A stretch of 42,431 nt of DNA from CAZQSL01 sp964595945 (GCA_964595945.1 CAZQSL010000015.1:1-42431), one strand, 5' to 3'. Counted from the stretch's first letter, positions 1 through 8,462 are shown. Numbers and translations are program-made. The notes: generated by a model not told the origin, from the letters alone.

Positions 1-2
1 CG

Positions 3-299
3 AAATCCTTCAGGAACAATTGCCTCCAAGACAAACCCGCCTCAACCCGCGCTGCCGGCATGACCACCCTGCAGGCCATACAGTCCGCCACCATCGACGC
101 CGCACGACTCATCGGCCGCAGCGACTCCATCGGCTCTGTCGAAACGGGCAAACACGCCGATGCCATCCTCGTCGCCGGCAACCCCCTCGAAGATAACTAC
201 TCCCTACGCCGCGTCCGCTATATCTCGAAATCCGGCCGCCTCTACAAAAACAAATATCCCGAACTCCCCGACTTTTACCCCGGCTACAGCATCTGCTGA
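3..299 (+). CDS. Amidohydrolase, C-terminal end (5' truncated by window edge)
   Basis: The frame is open from the first bases of the window to a TGA at 297-299, so only the last ~98 residues of a larger gene are present. From about residue 20 the sequence is the typical end of imidazolonepropionase/prolidase-like metal-dependent amidohydrolases: AGMTTLQAIQSAT, then ATIDAARLIG, then a GSVETGKHAD-ILVAGNPLED segment, which is the beta-sandwich strand closing the fold. Such enzymes hydrolyse amide or cyclic amide bonds. The metal ligands lie upstream, outside the window, so the substrate cannot be read. The first ~18 residues (KSFRNNCLQDKPASTR) do not resemble the usual ELELLVEAG approach to this motif, so a frameshift just upstream is possible. 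The internal ATG at 60 is not a credible start, because it lies inside the conserved motif. Confidence 0.7.
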   Translation, partial: KSFRNNCLQDKPASTRAAGMTTLQAIQSATIDAARLIGRSDSIGSVETGKHADAILVAGNPLEDNYSLRRVRYISKSGRLYKNKYPELPDFYPGYSIC

Positions 300-353
300 C
301 TCTCCCACCAAAATTGGGAAATGGCTTCACTGAAATGATGAGAAAATTGCTCT

Positions 354-386
354 CTGGAGCCCCCTTTAAAAAAAAGGGGGCTCCAG
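354..386. terminator. Perfect 11-bp inverted repeat between convergent genes
   Basis: CTGGAGCCCCC (354-364) and GGGGGCTCCAG (376-386) are exact inverse complements separated by an 11-nt T3A8 loop. The hairpin lies between the end of the amidohydrolase (+) and the end of the HEPN gene (-). That position suits a bidirectional transcription stop. No clear U-tract follows on either strand, so it is not a canonical intrinsic terminator. A small repeat element is the alternative. Confidence 0.55.
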
Positions 387-469
387 TCCTCTACCAAAAA
401 CTTTCATATATTTTTGCAAATTTGCAACATCTCAACACAATGGCACTCTATGATACCTATGCAGACTGA

Positions 470-1816
470 TCACCTGTGATTGTGATCAAAAAAACAATAG
501 GGTCTGACTTGTTCCAAAGCATTAACAAGATCTTCGTTGGGATTTGTTGAAAAGAAAGAGTCTTCGATTTTACCAACAAAATCTTTTTTTGAATCAGGAA
601 GGCACATGGAGACCAACAGCGAAATCCTCAGATAATTGATAACAGGATCGAGTAGAACCATTATCTCTTTATCCCACTCACTTTTGATTTTCGTCCCATG
701 TACAATTTTGCTGCGATAGTCATACGCTTTTTTTATGTTATTTTCTGTTATTTCTTTATCATCTCCTAACAAGGTCATCAGCTTTGTCAAACGCATCCTC
801 AAACGATATGATATTTCACTTCCTTGGTCTGATACAAAAAGAGATTCGAGTCCCATTGTGCTGTACATTAGTCTCTCTCTTGATGAAGATTTAAATAATG
901 CGTTATGATAAAGTTCTTTAGAGATATCGGTGGTGATGCTTTCATTTTGTTTTTTTTTCTTGTTCATTCTTTCAGAGAATAACGCCAGAAAAGTCTCAAT
1001 GGTCTTGGCCTCACTTCTCTTGATTTGATATGTGTAAGGGCTGGATGTAAATCTATGGTTACAAAACCTACCTCCATCACAGTTATTCATATCAAAGCTA
1101 TCGCAATGGAATACCCGTTCATATATCTGGACACTACCGCATTTATATAGTTGTAACACACCTTCAAGAGATCTGAAAGCTTCATTTATTTGATTAACGT
1201 CAAGTGAAGAAGTTGTGAATTCTATGATACAGGTTGGCATTTTATTGTCATGTATGGTAAATGGTTCAAGAAAAAATATCCATTCTCGTTCAATGTCTTT
1301 CTTTTCGACAGCTCTAAAAAGCAACTCTCCTTGATTCCAGTTTATGGAAAAGCTTTCGTCAGGGCAGATATGGATACCCGTACACTTGGAAACTACAACA
1401 TAGTTCGGTTTTGTTGTTTTACGAGTATCTGACATGGCGATTGCAAGTATTCTGTTTTTATCAATCTCTTTTCCTTCAATGACATCCGTGATGGTCTTTG
1501 TTGTAAGGGAAGAGATTATATTCTTTAGGCGGGTCGTGTCTTCAAAATTAACATTAATATAATTCTCTAAATCAATATATGTTCTTTTCTTTTTGACCTG
1601 TTTTACCAGAGAGGATATGTCTGGATTGTTATTGGTAAGTTGTATTTGAGGCTGGGGCCTAACAGATAAACCCCTGTAATCGATCTGCCCGTCAATACAC
1701 AATTTATACGTCTCAATACCAGGAATTCTGTTCTCGCTTTTAAGGGTGTTAACATCGTCGCGAATGGTCTCAATATAAGCACCAAGCTTAATTTCTAACG
1801 ATTTTTCCTTGTCCAT
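470..1816 (-). CDS. ApeA-like HEPN-domain protein (possible defence protein)
   Basis: 448 residues. The C-terminal ~130 residues carry an ApeA-like HEPN domain. A helix with ..YSTMGLESLFV.. is followed by ..ISYRLRMRLTKLM.. and then YDYRSKIVHGTK. The last contains the R-x4-H motif (R368, H373) that forms the RNase centre in HEPN proteins. The N-terminal two thirds is an unassigned domain rich in Lys, Asn and Ile, with Cys/His residues around 228-255. HEPN proteins of this kind act as abortive-infection RNases (ApeA) or as toxins, and a role in phage defence is inferred. No antitoxin or partner gene is adjacent. The gene is visibly more AT-rich than its neighbours and sits beside a broken transposase, which suggests acquisition by transfer. 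ATG at 1816 is chosen because an AGG-type ribosome site lies at a workable distance; a GTG at 1825 is the alternative. Confidence 0.75.
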   Translation of the reverse strand: MDKEKSLEIKLGAYIETIRDDVNTLKSENRIPGIETYKLCIDGQIDYRGLSVRPQPQIQLTNNNPDISSLVKQVKKKRTYIDLENYINVNFEDTTRLKNIISSLTTKTITDVIEGKEIDKNRILAIAMSDTRKTTKPNYVVVSKCTGIHICPDESFSINWNQGELLFRAVEKKDIEREWIFFLEPFTIHDNKMPTCIIEFTTSSLDVNQINEAFRSLEGVLQLYKCGSVQIYERVFHCDSFDMNNCDGGRFCNHRFTSSPYTYQIKRSEAKTIETFLALFSERMNKKKKQNESITTDISKELYHNALFKSSSRERLMYSTMGLESLFVSDQGSEISYRLRMRLTKLMTLLGDDKEITENNIKKAYDYRSKIVHGTKIKSEWDKEIMVLLDPVINYLRISLLVSMCLPDSKKDFVGKIEDSFFSTNPNEDLVNALEQVRPYCFFDHNHR

Positions 1817-1914
1817 TGCATACACTACCTAATGTTGTCATTAAAAATGTATTCTATCACAAGGAACCGAAAGGGGAAACTGAATCCTGAGTTACAGGGG
1901 TAATCAGGTTGGAT

Positions 1915-2265
1915 TTTGGCTCCGGTTTCGCGAGTGTATTTGTGGTATGCGCCCCAGTAGTCGCTGCCGATTGTGCCGTCGAATTGGGCGCCGAGGATTT
2001 CTTCGAGTACTTTGGCGCCGCGTGATTTGTCGATGTGGGACAGTGCGAAGTCGGCTGTGCGAAAGGCCCATGTCCAATGTTTTTCTTTACGGTCTTTGTG
2101 CCCGGTTTCGTCAATGTTGATGCAGGATTTTCTTCTAATTTATTCGCGAAGTTCGTCGTATGCGGGAGTGAGCATTTCGGAGACGGCGGCGATGGTTTTC
2201 GCCAGATAGACGTCAGAAAGGCTCACTCCGAGGACATCGCGGAAGAAGTCAGCGACTGCTGAATT
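1915..2265 (-). pseudogene. IS66-family transposase fragment (copy A), dead
   Basis: Read on the minus strand, the codons give ..AVADFFRDVLGVSLSD.., ..TPAYDELRE, a TAA stop at ~2138, then IRRKSCINIDETGH.., KHWTWAFRTADFAL.., ..KVLEEILGAQFDGTIGSDYWGAY... The DETG Asp and the SDYWGAY segment belong to the catalytic core of IS66 transposases. The in-frame stop replaces a Glu codon that is still intact in the second copy at 40.8-41.1 kb. Both the N-terminal zinc-binding part and everything after the SDYWGAY region are missing, so the fragment is inactive. Homology to the second copy covers 1918-2223 here and 40805-41083 there, on the same strand. No terminal repeats were found. Confidence 0.85.
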
Positions 2266-2317
2266 TAAGTCATCCGCGCGCTCTTTACTCACACAGTGTA
2301 AGTGGACCGCAAAAAAT

Positions 2318-3466
2318 CTATCGCTTTTCTTTTGAGCTGGCTGAGACAGTGAAATAGAAAGTAGTACCCTTGCCCGGAGCGGAGTCGAGCCAGATGCGGC
2401 CCTTGTGGATGTCGATGATGCGTTTGACGGTAGCGAGTCCAATCCCTGTGCCTTCGATGTCATCAGTGCCCGGGAGTCTGCCGAATACGCGGAAGATATT
2501 GTTGTGGCTTTGGGGCGGTATGCCAATGCCGTTGTCGGATATGAAGTAGATGAACTGGTGTGTGGATTTTTCCCTGAGCGAGCCGATTCGGACTTCTGGT
2601 GCGGGGTTGTCTTTTCCGATGAATTTAATGGCGTTGTTGATAAGATTGAGCATGAGCTGCCGCATGAGATTTCGGTCTGCGATGATAGTGGCGCCGGCGT
2701 CGTCTATCGTGACGGTGACACCGCGCACTGAGGCAGGCCCTGAAAGATAGTCGGCGGCTTCTGTAGCGATGTCGGAAAATGAAAGCTCTTCGAGTCTGAT
2801 GCCATCACGCCCGGTGCGTGCATAGCTGAGCACTGCTGTGACCATTTCCATAAGTTTTTGGCATGTCCGGCCAATCCGGTTGAGATATTCCACGGCATCT
2901 GGCGCGAGGACGCTGCTGTAATCTTCGAGCAGCACTTCCACATAGCCGGAAATTGTTATCAGAGGGCTTTTCAGATCATGCGACACCGTATAGGCGAAAG
3001 AGTCGAGATCGGCATTTCGAGCCGATAGTTCGCGTTCTTTTTCGATCAGTTCATTGATAGTGTTATCGAGTTTTTCGACCATCCAGTTGAACGAATCTGA
3101 AAAGTCGCCGAGGAAATCCACACGCTGGTGGAAATCGCCATTGGCAACCTGTTTGGTCTGCCATGTGAGATGTCTCAACGATGCTTGCAGGTTTTTGAGA
3201 GAGCCTGAAATCAGATTTTTACCGCCGATTGTCCCAGTAATGACGCCGTTGGACAGGGCAATGGCACCGGCTGTGGTATCTTTGAAATCCGCAGCAAGCC
3301 GGTTGACGGCGGTGGCGAGCCTGAGCAGCGCGGGGTCTTCGATGCCGGTCGGGATGTCCAGTTGCCGCGGGGGCTGACCGGCAACGATATTTTCGAGCAT
3401 TTCGCTGATTTGTTCAATCAGGTTAGTGTCGGTGTTTTCGGATTCGTTATCAGTGTGAAATGTCAT
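2318..3466 (-). CDS. Soluble sensor histidine kinase with HAMP-like segment
   Basis: 382 residues. There is no membrane segment, so the kinase is cytosolic. Residues ~85-140 resemble a HAMP/linker (..VANGDFHQRVDFLGDFSDSFN..), followed by a short coiled coil. The HisKA dimerisation domain has VSHDLKSPL with phospho-acceptor H163. The HATPase_c domain has the N-box NLINNAIKF, the G1 box DNGIGIP and the G2 box GTGIGLA, so all motifs needed for autophosphorylation are present. The ATG overlaps the stop of the V4R gene upstream in an ATGA arrangement, which implies translational coupling and a shared complex. A longer frame beginning at 3511 would run further into the V4R gene and is less likely. 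The V4R protein is the probable input, because the kinase has no periplasmic sensor of its own. No response regulator is adjacent. Confidence 0.88.
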   Translation of the reverse strand: MTFHTDNESENTDTNLIEQISEMLENIVAGQPPRQLDIPTGIEDPALLRLATAVNRLAADFKDTTAGAIALSNGVITGTIGGKNLISGSLKNLQASLRHLTWQTKQVANGDFHQRVDFLGDFSDSFNWMVEKLDNTINELIEKERELSARNADLDSFAYTVSHDLKSPLITISGYVEVLLEDYSSVLAPDAVEYLNRIGRTCQKLMEMVTAVLSYARTGRDGIRLEELSFSDIATEAADYLSGPASVRGVTVTIDDAGATIIADRNLMRQLMLNLINNAIKFIGKDNPAPEVRIGSLREKSTHQFIYFISDNGIGIPPQSHNNIFRVFGRLPGTDDIEGTGIGLATVKRIIDIHKGRIWLDSAPGKGTTFYFTVSASSKEKR

Positions 3467-3990
3467 CCAATTGCCCTTGCTTCGAATCTGCATACCCTGT
3501 CGCCCGTACACCAGCAGTCGATTTCTTTTGCGATGAATGGCAGTCGGGTGTATCGTTCAAACACTCCAGCGACAAATCCTTCGTCGAATGTGCATACGAG
3601 TTCTTCGGTGACTGGCAATCCGGAGCAGTCGAGGTCTTCTGCTATGGTGAGGACAAATTCCATTGTTTCCAGATTGGAGTCTTCCATGCGCAGGATGCCC
3701 ACATTGAGGTCTTTCAGCAGCATCTGCAACTGGCTGATGAATGCGGGAAAATCGACCGAGGTATCCATCAGATTTTCGACGAATGTCAAGCCGGCTGTCT
3801 TGCCGCCAGCATAGAGTATCCGCGCCGCGCGTTCCGCTCCGACTTCCCTGATCATTTCATCGCGCAGTGTGAACTGCATAAGCCGGTAAACGGCTACCGA
3901 TGTCATGCTGCCAAGATTCGGGCGCCCTTTTTCTATATCTCCTATATGTTCCCACCGGAACATCGATTCGGTTCTTTCTTCCCTGAACAT
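3463..3990 (-). CDS. V4R-domain small-molecule sensor protein
   Basis: 175 residues. The C-terminal half matches the V4R (4-vinyl reductase) domain, a fold related to the haem-NO/trafficking-protein sensors. It shows ..CSGLPVTEELVCTFDEGF.. and ends in WCTGDRVCRFEAR, with the conserved Cys-x-x-Gly-Asp-x-x-Cys pattern near the C-terminus. V4R domains bind small, often hydrophobic, ligands and usually feed a regulator. The ATG at 3990 is chosen because GGAG lies 6 nt upstream; the ATG at 4020 has no ribosome site. The stop overlaps the start of the downstream histidine kinase by 4 nt. The two probably form a cytosolic two-protein sensor, with this protein as ligand receptor. The ligand is unknown. 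Confidence 0.8.
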   Translation of the reverse strand: MFREERTESMFRWEHIGDIEKGRPNLGSMTSVAVYRLMQFTLRDEMIREVGAERAARILYAGGKTAGLTFVENLMDTSVDFPAFISQLQMLLKDLNVGILRMEDSNLETMEFVLTIAEDLDCSGLPVTEELVCTFDEGFVAGVFERYTRLPFIAKEIDCWCTGDRVCRFEARAIG

Positions 3991-4111
3991 AACAGTCTCC
4001 AAAACATCATCAAATACCATCTTATTATATTATGCCAATGGGGGTTTTTCCCATGAAATGCCAGATAAATAACTGACACTCAACTCTGGGATGGCGGAGG
4101 GCGCGGAAAAC

Positions 4112-4142
4112 AGAAAAGGGGCGATCCTAAGACCGCCCCCCT
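4112..4142 (-). terminator. Rho-independent terminator of the outer-membrane protein gene
   Basis: On the minus strand GGGGCG pairs with CGCCCC across a 10-nt loop (stem 4118-4123 / 4134-4139) and is followed by TTTTCTGTTTT. It lies ~30 nt beyond the stop of the gene ending at 4173. Confidence 0.8.
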
Positions 4143-4172
4143 GGTGATGCATAATCAGTGAAAACGGATATG

Positions 4173-5345
4173 TCAGAAAGCGAGTCTGAGAGCGGCCGAG
4201 ATCATTTCGTTTTCTTCGCCCGCACCGCTGCCGTAGGCGAGGTCGAGCTTGATGGCGCTGAAATCGAGACCAAAGCCAAGCGCCCAGTTGAATTTTTCAG
4301 TTACTGTGCTTTTGCCCGCGCCGGCTCTGAGCGCGAAGATGCCAAGTTCCTTTTCAGCGCCGACACTGAGGCCGAAGATACCGCTCGAAGTGTCAAGCGA
4401 GGCATCGGCGGCGACAGTCACGTTGCCGACTGTTTTGCCAGCTATGCCGAGTGAAATTTCAGGCGCGAGATCAATAGTCGTGGTGTAGCCGGCTTTGGTT
4501 GCTGCGTCTTCTTCGAGCTTGAAATCAGGGTTCCCGAGAGTCCCCTTGTCTGAAAAAACATAGCCGGTTTTCGTGCCGCTGACGTCTATCTGTCCGATGA
4601 GGTCGCGGACGACGAATGCTACTCGCGCGTCCTTGATCACGGAGAGGGTTTTGAATCTTTTGGACACTGCGACATCGAGGCCATATCCATTGCCGTCGGC
4701 GTCGATGATGTAACAGTTGGTGCAGACAGGGTCGCCTTGAGTGTCAATTGTCGCCTGCCCGACATTTGCGCGGTAGTACTGGCCGTTGAGGACTTTGACA
4801 GTCGCGCCGACGTCGAATCCCTTGAAGCTCATAGCATAACCTACGGCACCGCCATAAGTGCCGAAAAATTCGCTTTCGAGTGAAGTCGAAGGAGCCGTTG
4901 CAGGCACAGCGCCGCCGGCTTCGATGGCGTTGATGATGTCTTCGATCTCCTTGAGTGTGGCGCCATCGTACTTAACGTTGCCGTCCGCATCCATAAGTGC
5001 GGCGATGCCGAAGCCTTTCTGCCGGAAGCCTAACATGCCGGAGATGCCGAGTTTGAGTTCGGCGTTGCCGAGCGTTTCGATTTCATCGCCGTCGAGTTCG
5101 TCAACTTCATCGCGGTCGAGGTTGGATTTTGCCTGAACGCCAAACGTGGGGATGCTGAGAGTGAAGTTTTTGCCTTCGTCGGTAGCGAGTGCCGACACGT
5201 TCCAGTAAAGCGATGTCTCGTCATTGGACACGGCAGTAAATGCTCCGCCCATGCCGAGTGCGCGCGCGCCCATGCCGAGAGAGGCATGGCTTGCGGTGGC
5301 AGACGCGAAAATCATCGCGACTGCAAACAGAACGATCTTTTTCAT
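4173..5345 (-). CDS. Outer-membrane beta-barrel protein of the PorV/TraF-like (FadL-fold) type
   Basis: 390 residues with a classical signal peptide (MKKIVLFAVAMIFASATASHAS, cleavage near residue 21). Next comes LGMGARALGMGGAFTAVSND-x-SLYWNVSALA, the hallmark N-terminus of the PorV/PorQ/TraF_2 family of FadL-like outer-membrane barrels. The rest alternates hydrophobic residues as in beta-strands and ends ..MISAALRLAF, with the C-terminal Phe read by the BAM machinery. An acidic insert at ~75-92 (DRDEVDELDGDEIE) and a CTNCY pair near 215 lie in loops; the Cys pair could form a disulphide. Its function is unknown: such barrels act as porins, as lipid or hydrophobic-compound transporters, or as shuttles for secreted proteins. 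The gene has its own promoter (5379-5407) and terminator, so it is a single transcript. AAAGGAG precedes the ATG. Confidence 0.85.
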   Translation of the reverse strand: MKKIVLFAVAMIFASATASHASLGMGARALGMGGAFTAVSNDETSLYWNVSALATDEGKNFTLSIPTFGVQAKSNLDRDEVDELDGDEIETLGNAELKLGISGMLGFRQKGFGIAALMDADGNVKYDGATLKEIEDIINAIEAGGAVPATAPSTSLESEFFGTYGGAVGYAMSFKGFDVGATVKVLNGQYYRANVGQATIDTQGDPVCTNCYIIDADGNGYGLDVAVSKRFKTLSVIKDARVAFVVRDLIGQIDVSGTKTGYVFSDKGTLGNPDFKLEEDAATKAGYTTTIDLAPEISLGIAGKTVGNVTVAADASLDTSSGIFGLSVGAEKELGIFALRAGAGKSTVTEKFNWALGFGLDFSAIKLDLAYGSGAGEENEMISAALRLAF

Positions 5346-5378
5346 TGCTGCACATCTCCTTTGTTTTGAGTTTGATCA

Positions 5379-5407
5379 ATTATATTCTGCTTATGATGGT
5401 AATGCAA
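5379..5407 (-). promoter_or_regulatory. Sigma-70-type promoter for the outer-membrane protein gene
   Basis: On the minus strand TTGCAT (5402-5407) is followed after exactly 17 nt by a perfect TATAAT (5379-5384). This is ~34 nt upstream of the ATG at 5345. Confidence 0.75.
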
Positions 5408-5470
5408 GTGAATAATATGCGGGAAAGCCGTGATAGTGTAACAGATTCGGTATGATGAAAATGGCTGATG

Positions 5471-6424
5471 CTATGAAACGATCTGGTTGATCGCAGTGAC
5501 GCCGGCTTCCACGGTAGCGCCGGGGAGGACGATGCAATTTTCGATGTGAGCGCCAGCCTTGACACAAGCTCCGGAATTGACGACTGCGTATTTTCCGATG
5601 TTAGCTTCAGGGTCGGCTTTCGCGTCGAAGTAGCTTAGAAAACGCGGCACGCCGCTGTCGCCGATATAGTTGTTGCGGTAGGCTATCCAGTCTGAAAACC
5701 TGCGCGGGAGTTTTCCGTCGAGTGCGTCACGAGAGGCGGCGAGAAATGACTGGTGGTCGCCGATGTCGTTCCAGTATGGTGACGTCACGGCGAATGAGGC
5801 GATGGGGACTCCACGCTCATAGCATATCGGGATGAGGTCTTCCATAAATCCGAATGGTTTTCCATCGGGCGCGTATTGTCTGAGCAGTGACGGCTCATAG
5901 ACGTATGCTCCGAGGTTGGCGGCAAAAGAGGCGACAGAAGAAGCGTCCGAGCCGGAATTTCTGATGCGGACAACGCGGTGCGCGTCGTCGATACCCACGA
6001 CGTTGAGTTCGGGGCGTGAAGTGATGGGCGCGGTGGAGAGGGTGAGAGCAGCGCCGCTTTCCGCATGCCGCGCGAGTAATCCGGAAATGTCGACGTCGAG
6101 GATGATATCGCCGTTGATGACGACAAGGGGCTCGTCTCCGAAAAGTGACAGAGCATTTCGTACGCCGCCGACAGCGCCGAGTATGTCGGGTTCGTGGATA
6201 TACTCGATGGGGATGTCGAGGTGGGAATCGCCGAGGATTTCGTGAAATCGCCGGGGCAGGTGATGAGTATTGATGACAAGGCTGTTGCAGCCGTTATACC
6301 GAAGCATTTCAACGGTATAGCTGACGATGGGGCGGTCGAAAAAAGTGACGAGCGGCTTGGGGGTCGTCAGGGTGACGGGTCTGAGTCGCGTGCCGAGTCC
6401 GGCACATAGTACCATTGCTTTCAT
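5471..6424 (-). CDS. Sugar-1-phosphate nucleotidyltransferase (MurU/GlmU-like)
   Basis: 317 residues. The start MKAMVLCAGLGTRLRPVT-x-x-TPKPLV is the nucleotide-binding signature of NTP_transferase enzymes (G-x-G-T-R-x-R-P plus catalytic Lys). These join a sugar-1-phosphate to an NTP, releasing pyrophosphate. The metal-binding region ..VVINGDIILDVD.. is present. The last ~60 residues (..ANIGKYAVVNSGACVKAGAHIENCIVLPGATV..) are hexapeptide repeats of a left-handed beta-helix, an extension that plain MurU (~225 aa) lacks. The ATG at 6424 begins exactly at the conserved motif; upstream in-frame codons are ignored. The gene lies 40 nt after an AmgK-like kinase. The pair therefore resembles the AmgK-MurU salvage route, in which the kinase makes sugar-1-phosphate and this enzyme makes the NDP-sugar. 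A mannose- or glucose-1-phosphate substrate cannot be excluded. Confidence 0.85.
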   Translation of the reverse strand: MKAMVLCAGLGTRLRPVTLTTPKPLVTFFDRPIVSYTVEMLRYNGCNSLVINTHHLPRRFHEILGDSHLDIPIEYIHEPDILGAVGGVRNALSLFGDEPLVVINGDIILDVDISGLLARHAESGAALTLSTAPITSRPELNVVGIDDAHRVVRIRNSGSDASSVASFAANLGAYVYEPSLLRQYAPDGKPFGFMEDLIPICYERGVPIASFAVTSPYWNDIGDHQSFLAASRDALDGKLPRRFSDWIAYRNNYIGDSGVPRFLSYFDAKADPEANIGKYAVVNSGACVKAGAHIENCIVLPGATVEAGVTAINQIVS

Positions 6425-6464
6425 GGCGGGTTGGCTCCGCTCTGCGGGTAAGATGTCATGGCGA

Positions 6465-7490
6465 TCAGGAGAGTTCGGGGATGAACTCAGTGATGGCCGA
6501 GTGAAATGCGTCGAGTTCGGGCAGCCGGTTGAGGGCATCGGCGGCATAGCGCAGCACCGGCTCGAAGCAGTGCAGATATCGGTTTTTCGATTTGATACAG
6601 TCGAGATAGGCGAACGAACCGGCGGCCTTGATGCTACGCTGGACGGTCATGTAGTCGAAAATTTTGTCAAAATGAGGGCGCGTGTGATGCAGTCCAGCGC
6701 GCGAGGAAATGTCGAGGTAGTACTCCTTGAGTTCGCCGATCAAACAGGCGGGCAGGGCGGCATAAGAGTCGAGCAGGAGCGAAACGAGATCATACTGCGC
6801 GGGACCGAGCCGGGCATCCTGAAAGTCGATGAGAGCAAGAGTGCCGTCCGGGCGTACCATGATGTTGCGGCTGTGATAGTCGCGGTGAGTGAAGACGCGG
6901 TGTTCGTCGGAAAGCGTGCCGGCAATCTTCGCGAAGCCTTCGCGGATGGCGTTTCGTTCCACTTCGCCCGGTTTTGCCTGCTTGTAGATGGTGATTGCGT
7001 TGTCGTAGAAAAAGTCGAGTTCGAACATCAGTTTTTCAGTGTCGAACGCGAGGTCATGAGCGATGCATCTCCGTGGCGGGGGGACAGTGCGTGTCTGCAT
7101 GGCAACAATGATTTCGACAGCTTCGCGATAGTATGAAAGCACCTCAATGTCGGGACGGCCTTCGATGGCAGACTGGAGCATGACATCGCCGAAATCTTCG
7201 ACTGCGATGAGACCAGCCTCTGTGTCGGCGGCGAAAAAGGCCGGGACGGGCAGGGCGCAGTCCTGCATGAATGTTAGTACATCGAGGAAAGGGATCGCGA
7301 GGGGATCGCCTTCGATGGGATGTCCGAGTTCGATCACGATACATGAAGATACATCTGAGAAAACGGGGGCGGCGGTCGTGACGCGATGAAACCTGCGGTC
7401 GGATGCGTCTCCGGCGAGTTTGAGGGTCGAGATCACTGGGGTACTGGTCTGGCGGGCGACGAATTCTGAGATAGGGTCGTGTGTGGACAT
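6465..7490 (-). CDS. AmgK-like anomeric sugar kinase (aminoglycoside phosphotransferase fold)
   Basis: 341 residues. Motifs in order: GDASDRRFHRV near residue 27 (substrate and nucleotide loop, as in AmgK), AVEDFGDV near 97, the catalytic loop HRDYHSRNIM with catalytic D204, and IDFQDARLGPAQYDLVSLL with metal-binding D222. The last two are characteristic of the AmgK/TsaE-linked kinase subgroup rather than antibiotic kinases. AmgK phosphorylates the anomeric hydroxyl of MurNAc or GlcNAc with ATP, and the nucleotidyltransferase immediately downstream would use that product. The ATG at 7490 matches the family's usual N-terminus. A GTG at 7529, overlapping the end of the upstream gene by 14 nt and preceded by AGGAAGG, is a possible alternative. 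The substrate is inferred from family and neighbour, not proven. Confidence 0.82.
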   Translation of the reverse strand: MSTHDPISEFVARQTSTPVISTLKLAGDASDRRFHRVTTAAPVFSDVSSCIVIELGHPIEGDPLAIPFLDVLTFMQDCALPVPAFFAADTEAGLIAVEDFGDVMLQSAIEGRPDIEVLSYYREAVEIIVAMQTRTVPPPRRCIAHDLAFDTEKLMFELDFFYDNAITIYKQAKPGEVERNAIREGFAKIAGTLSDEHRVFTHRDYHSRNIMVRPDGTLALIDFQDARLGPAQYDLVSLLLDSYAALPACLIGELKEYYLDISSRAGLHHTRPHFDKIFDYMTVQRSIKAAGSFAYLDCIKSKNRYLHCFEPVLRYAADALNRLPELDAFHSAITEFIPELS

Positions 7491-7515
7491 TTTGTTGAGT
7501 GTTGAGGGGTGGAAA

Positions 7516-8421
7516 TCAGGAATCTCCACATCCTTCCTGTATATATTGTTTTCGTGATGTGTCGATCATGGCAAACAGACGCTGGCGCGCAGCGGCGCAA
7601 CCCGTGACGACGGCAATTGGCTCCATGTCGGTCTTTTCGGGTTCGAAAACCATGTTGGCGTCGTACTTCAGCCCGGCGAGCGCGGCAGTCACTTCGTCCC
7701 AATTGATGGCGGACTCGAAGGGTATGCAGTGCAGATCGTGGACACCGTCGTTGTCGTGCAGATGGAGGTGGATAATGTGCCTGCCGGCGGCCTTGATCGC
7801 GGTGGCCGGGTCTTCGTTGATGTTCGCGTGCCCGATGTCGAGACAGATTCCCATGTTCGCTGCGAATCCGAATCTGTCGATCACACCGGCGATGGAGGCA
7901 GCCTTTGAAATGCTCGTGGCGACGTTTTCAAGTGCGAACTTTATGTGAGTGCCGCGAAGGTACTCGTTGAAATACATGAGAAACGCGACGATGTTTTCGA
8001 GGGCTTCGGGGTGGTGGTCGTCGGAGTAGGTGCCGAAGTGCAGGATGATAGTGCGTGCACCGAGCACGCCTGCGGCGTCGATGCAGCGTTTGACGATGTC
8101 CGATGTGAACTGCACGTCAGCAGGGGCAGGGTATGAGATGGACAGCGGGACTTTTCTGGCGGTGCCAGGTTTGATGACGTTGTAGGGGCAATGGAGGGAT
8201 ATAGGCGTGACGCCTTCGCCCGCGAGCACTCTTGCTGTTTCGGTGACGCGTGCACGGTCTTCGAAGTGGAAGTGCGGGGGCGAGCAGTAGAGTTCGACCG
8301 AGTCAAATCCGCCTGATCTGACAATACGGGCGTGGGTGGCGATGAATGGCCAGCCCATGAACATCTGTGATGATATGCCAGTGTGCATAAGGGTGTTGTC
8401 TGAGATAACGGCGGGAGGCAT
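7516..8421 (-). CDS. Sugar-phosphate isomerase/epimerase-like TIM barrel (AP endonuclease 2 family)
   Basis: 301 residues of the xylose-isomerase-like TIM-barrel superfamily. The candidate metal ligands stand at the ends of successive strands: VELYC, SLHCPYN, ILHFGTYSD, FALENV, LDIGHANI, HLHLHDN and FEPEK. This set (Glu, His, Glu, Asp-x-x-His, His, Glu) is complete, so the active site looks functional. Members interconvert ketoses and aldoses or epimerise sugars; the same fold also includes endonuclease IV. The gene sits between a sugar-nucleotide epimerase and a sugar kinase, so a role in sugar handling is more likely than DNA repair. It starts at an ATG with GGGAGG ~10 nt upstream, and ends inside the long version of the kinase gene. 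Confidence 0.78.
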   Translation of the reverse strand: MPPAVISDNTLMHTGISSQMFMGWPFIATHARIVRSGGFDSVELYCSPPHFHFEDRARVTETARVLAGEGVTPISLHCPYNVIKPGTARKVPLSISYPAPADVQFTSDIVKRCIDAAGVLGARTIILHFGTYSDDHHPEALENIVAFLMYFNEYLRGTHIKFALENVATSISKAASIAGVIDRFGFAANMGICLDIGHANINEDPATAIKAAGRHIIHLHLHDNDGVHDLHCIPFESAINWDEVTAALAGLKYDANMVFEPEKTDMEPIAVVTGCAAARQRLFAMIDTSRKQYIQEGCGDS

Positions 8422-8462
8422 GTTGCCGGTGCCTCCCGCCCCTTTCGGTGAGTCTGCTGGTG

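Noticed and set aside
60..299. A complete small gene starting at the ATG at 60
   Set aside because: The ATG lies inside a conserved amidohydrolase motif and the frame stays open to the window edge, so it is the end of a larger gene.
4173..5345. Reading the TraF-like match as evidence of a conjugation system
   Set aside because: The family name is historical. The signal peptide and barrel pattern fit PorV/FadL-like outer-membrane proteins, and no conjugation genes are nearby.
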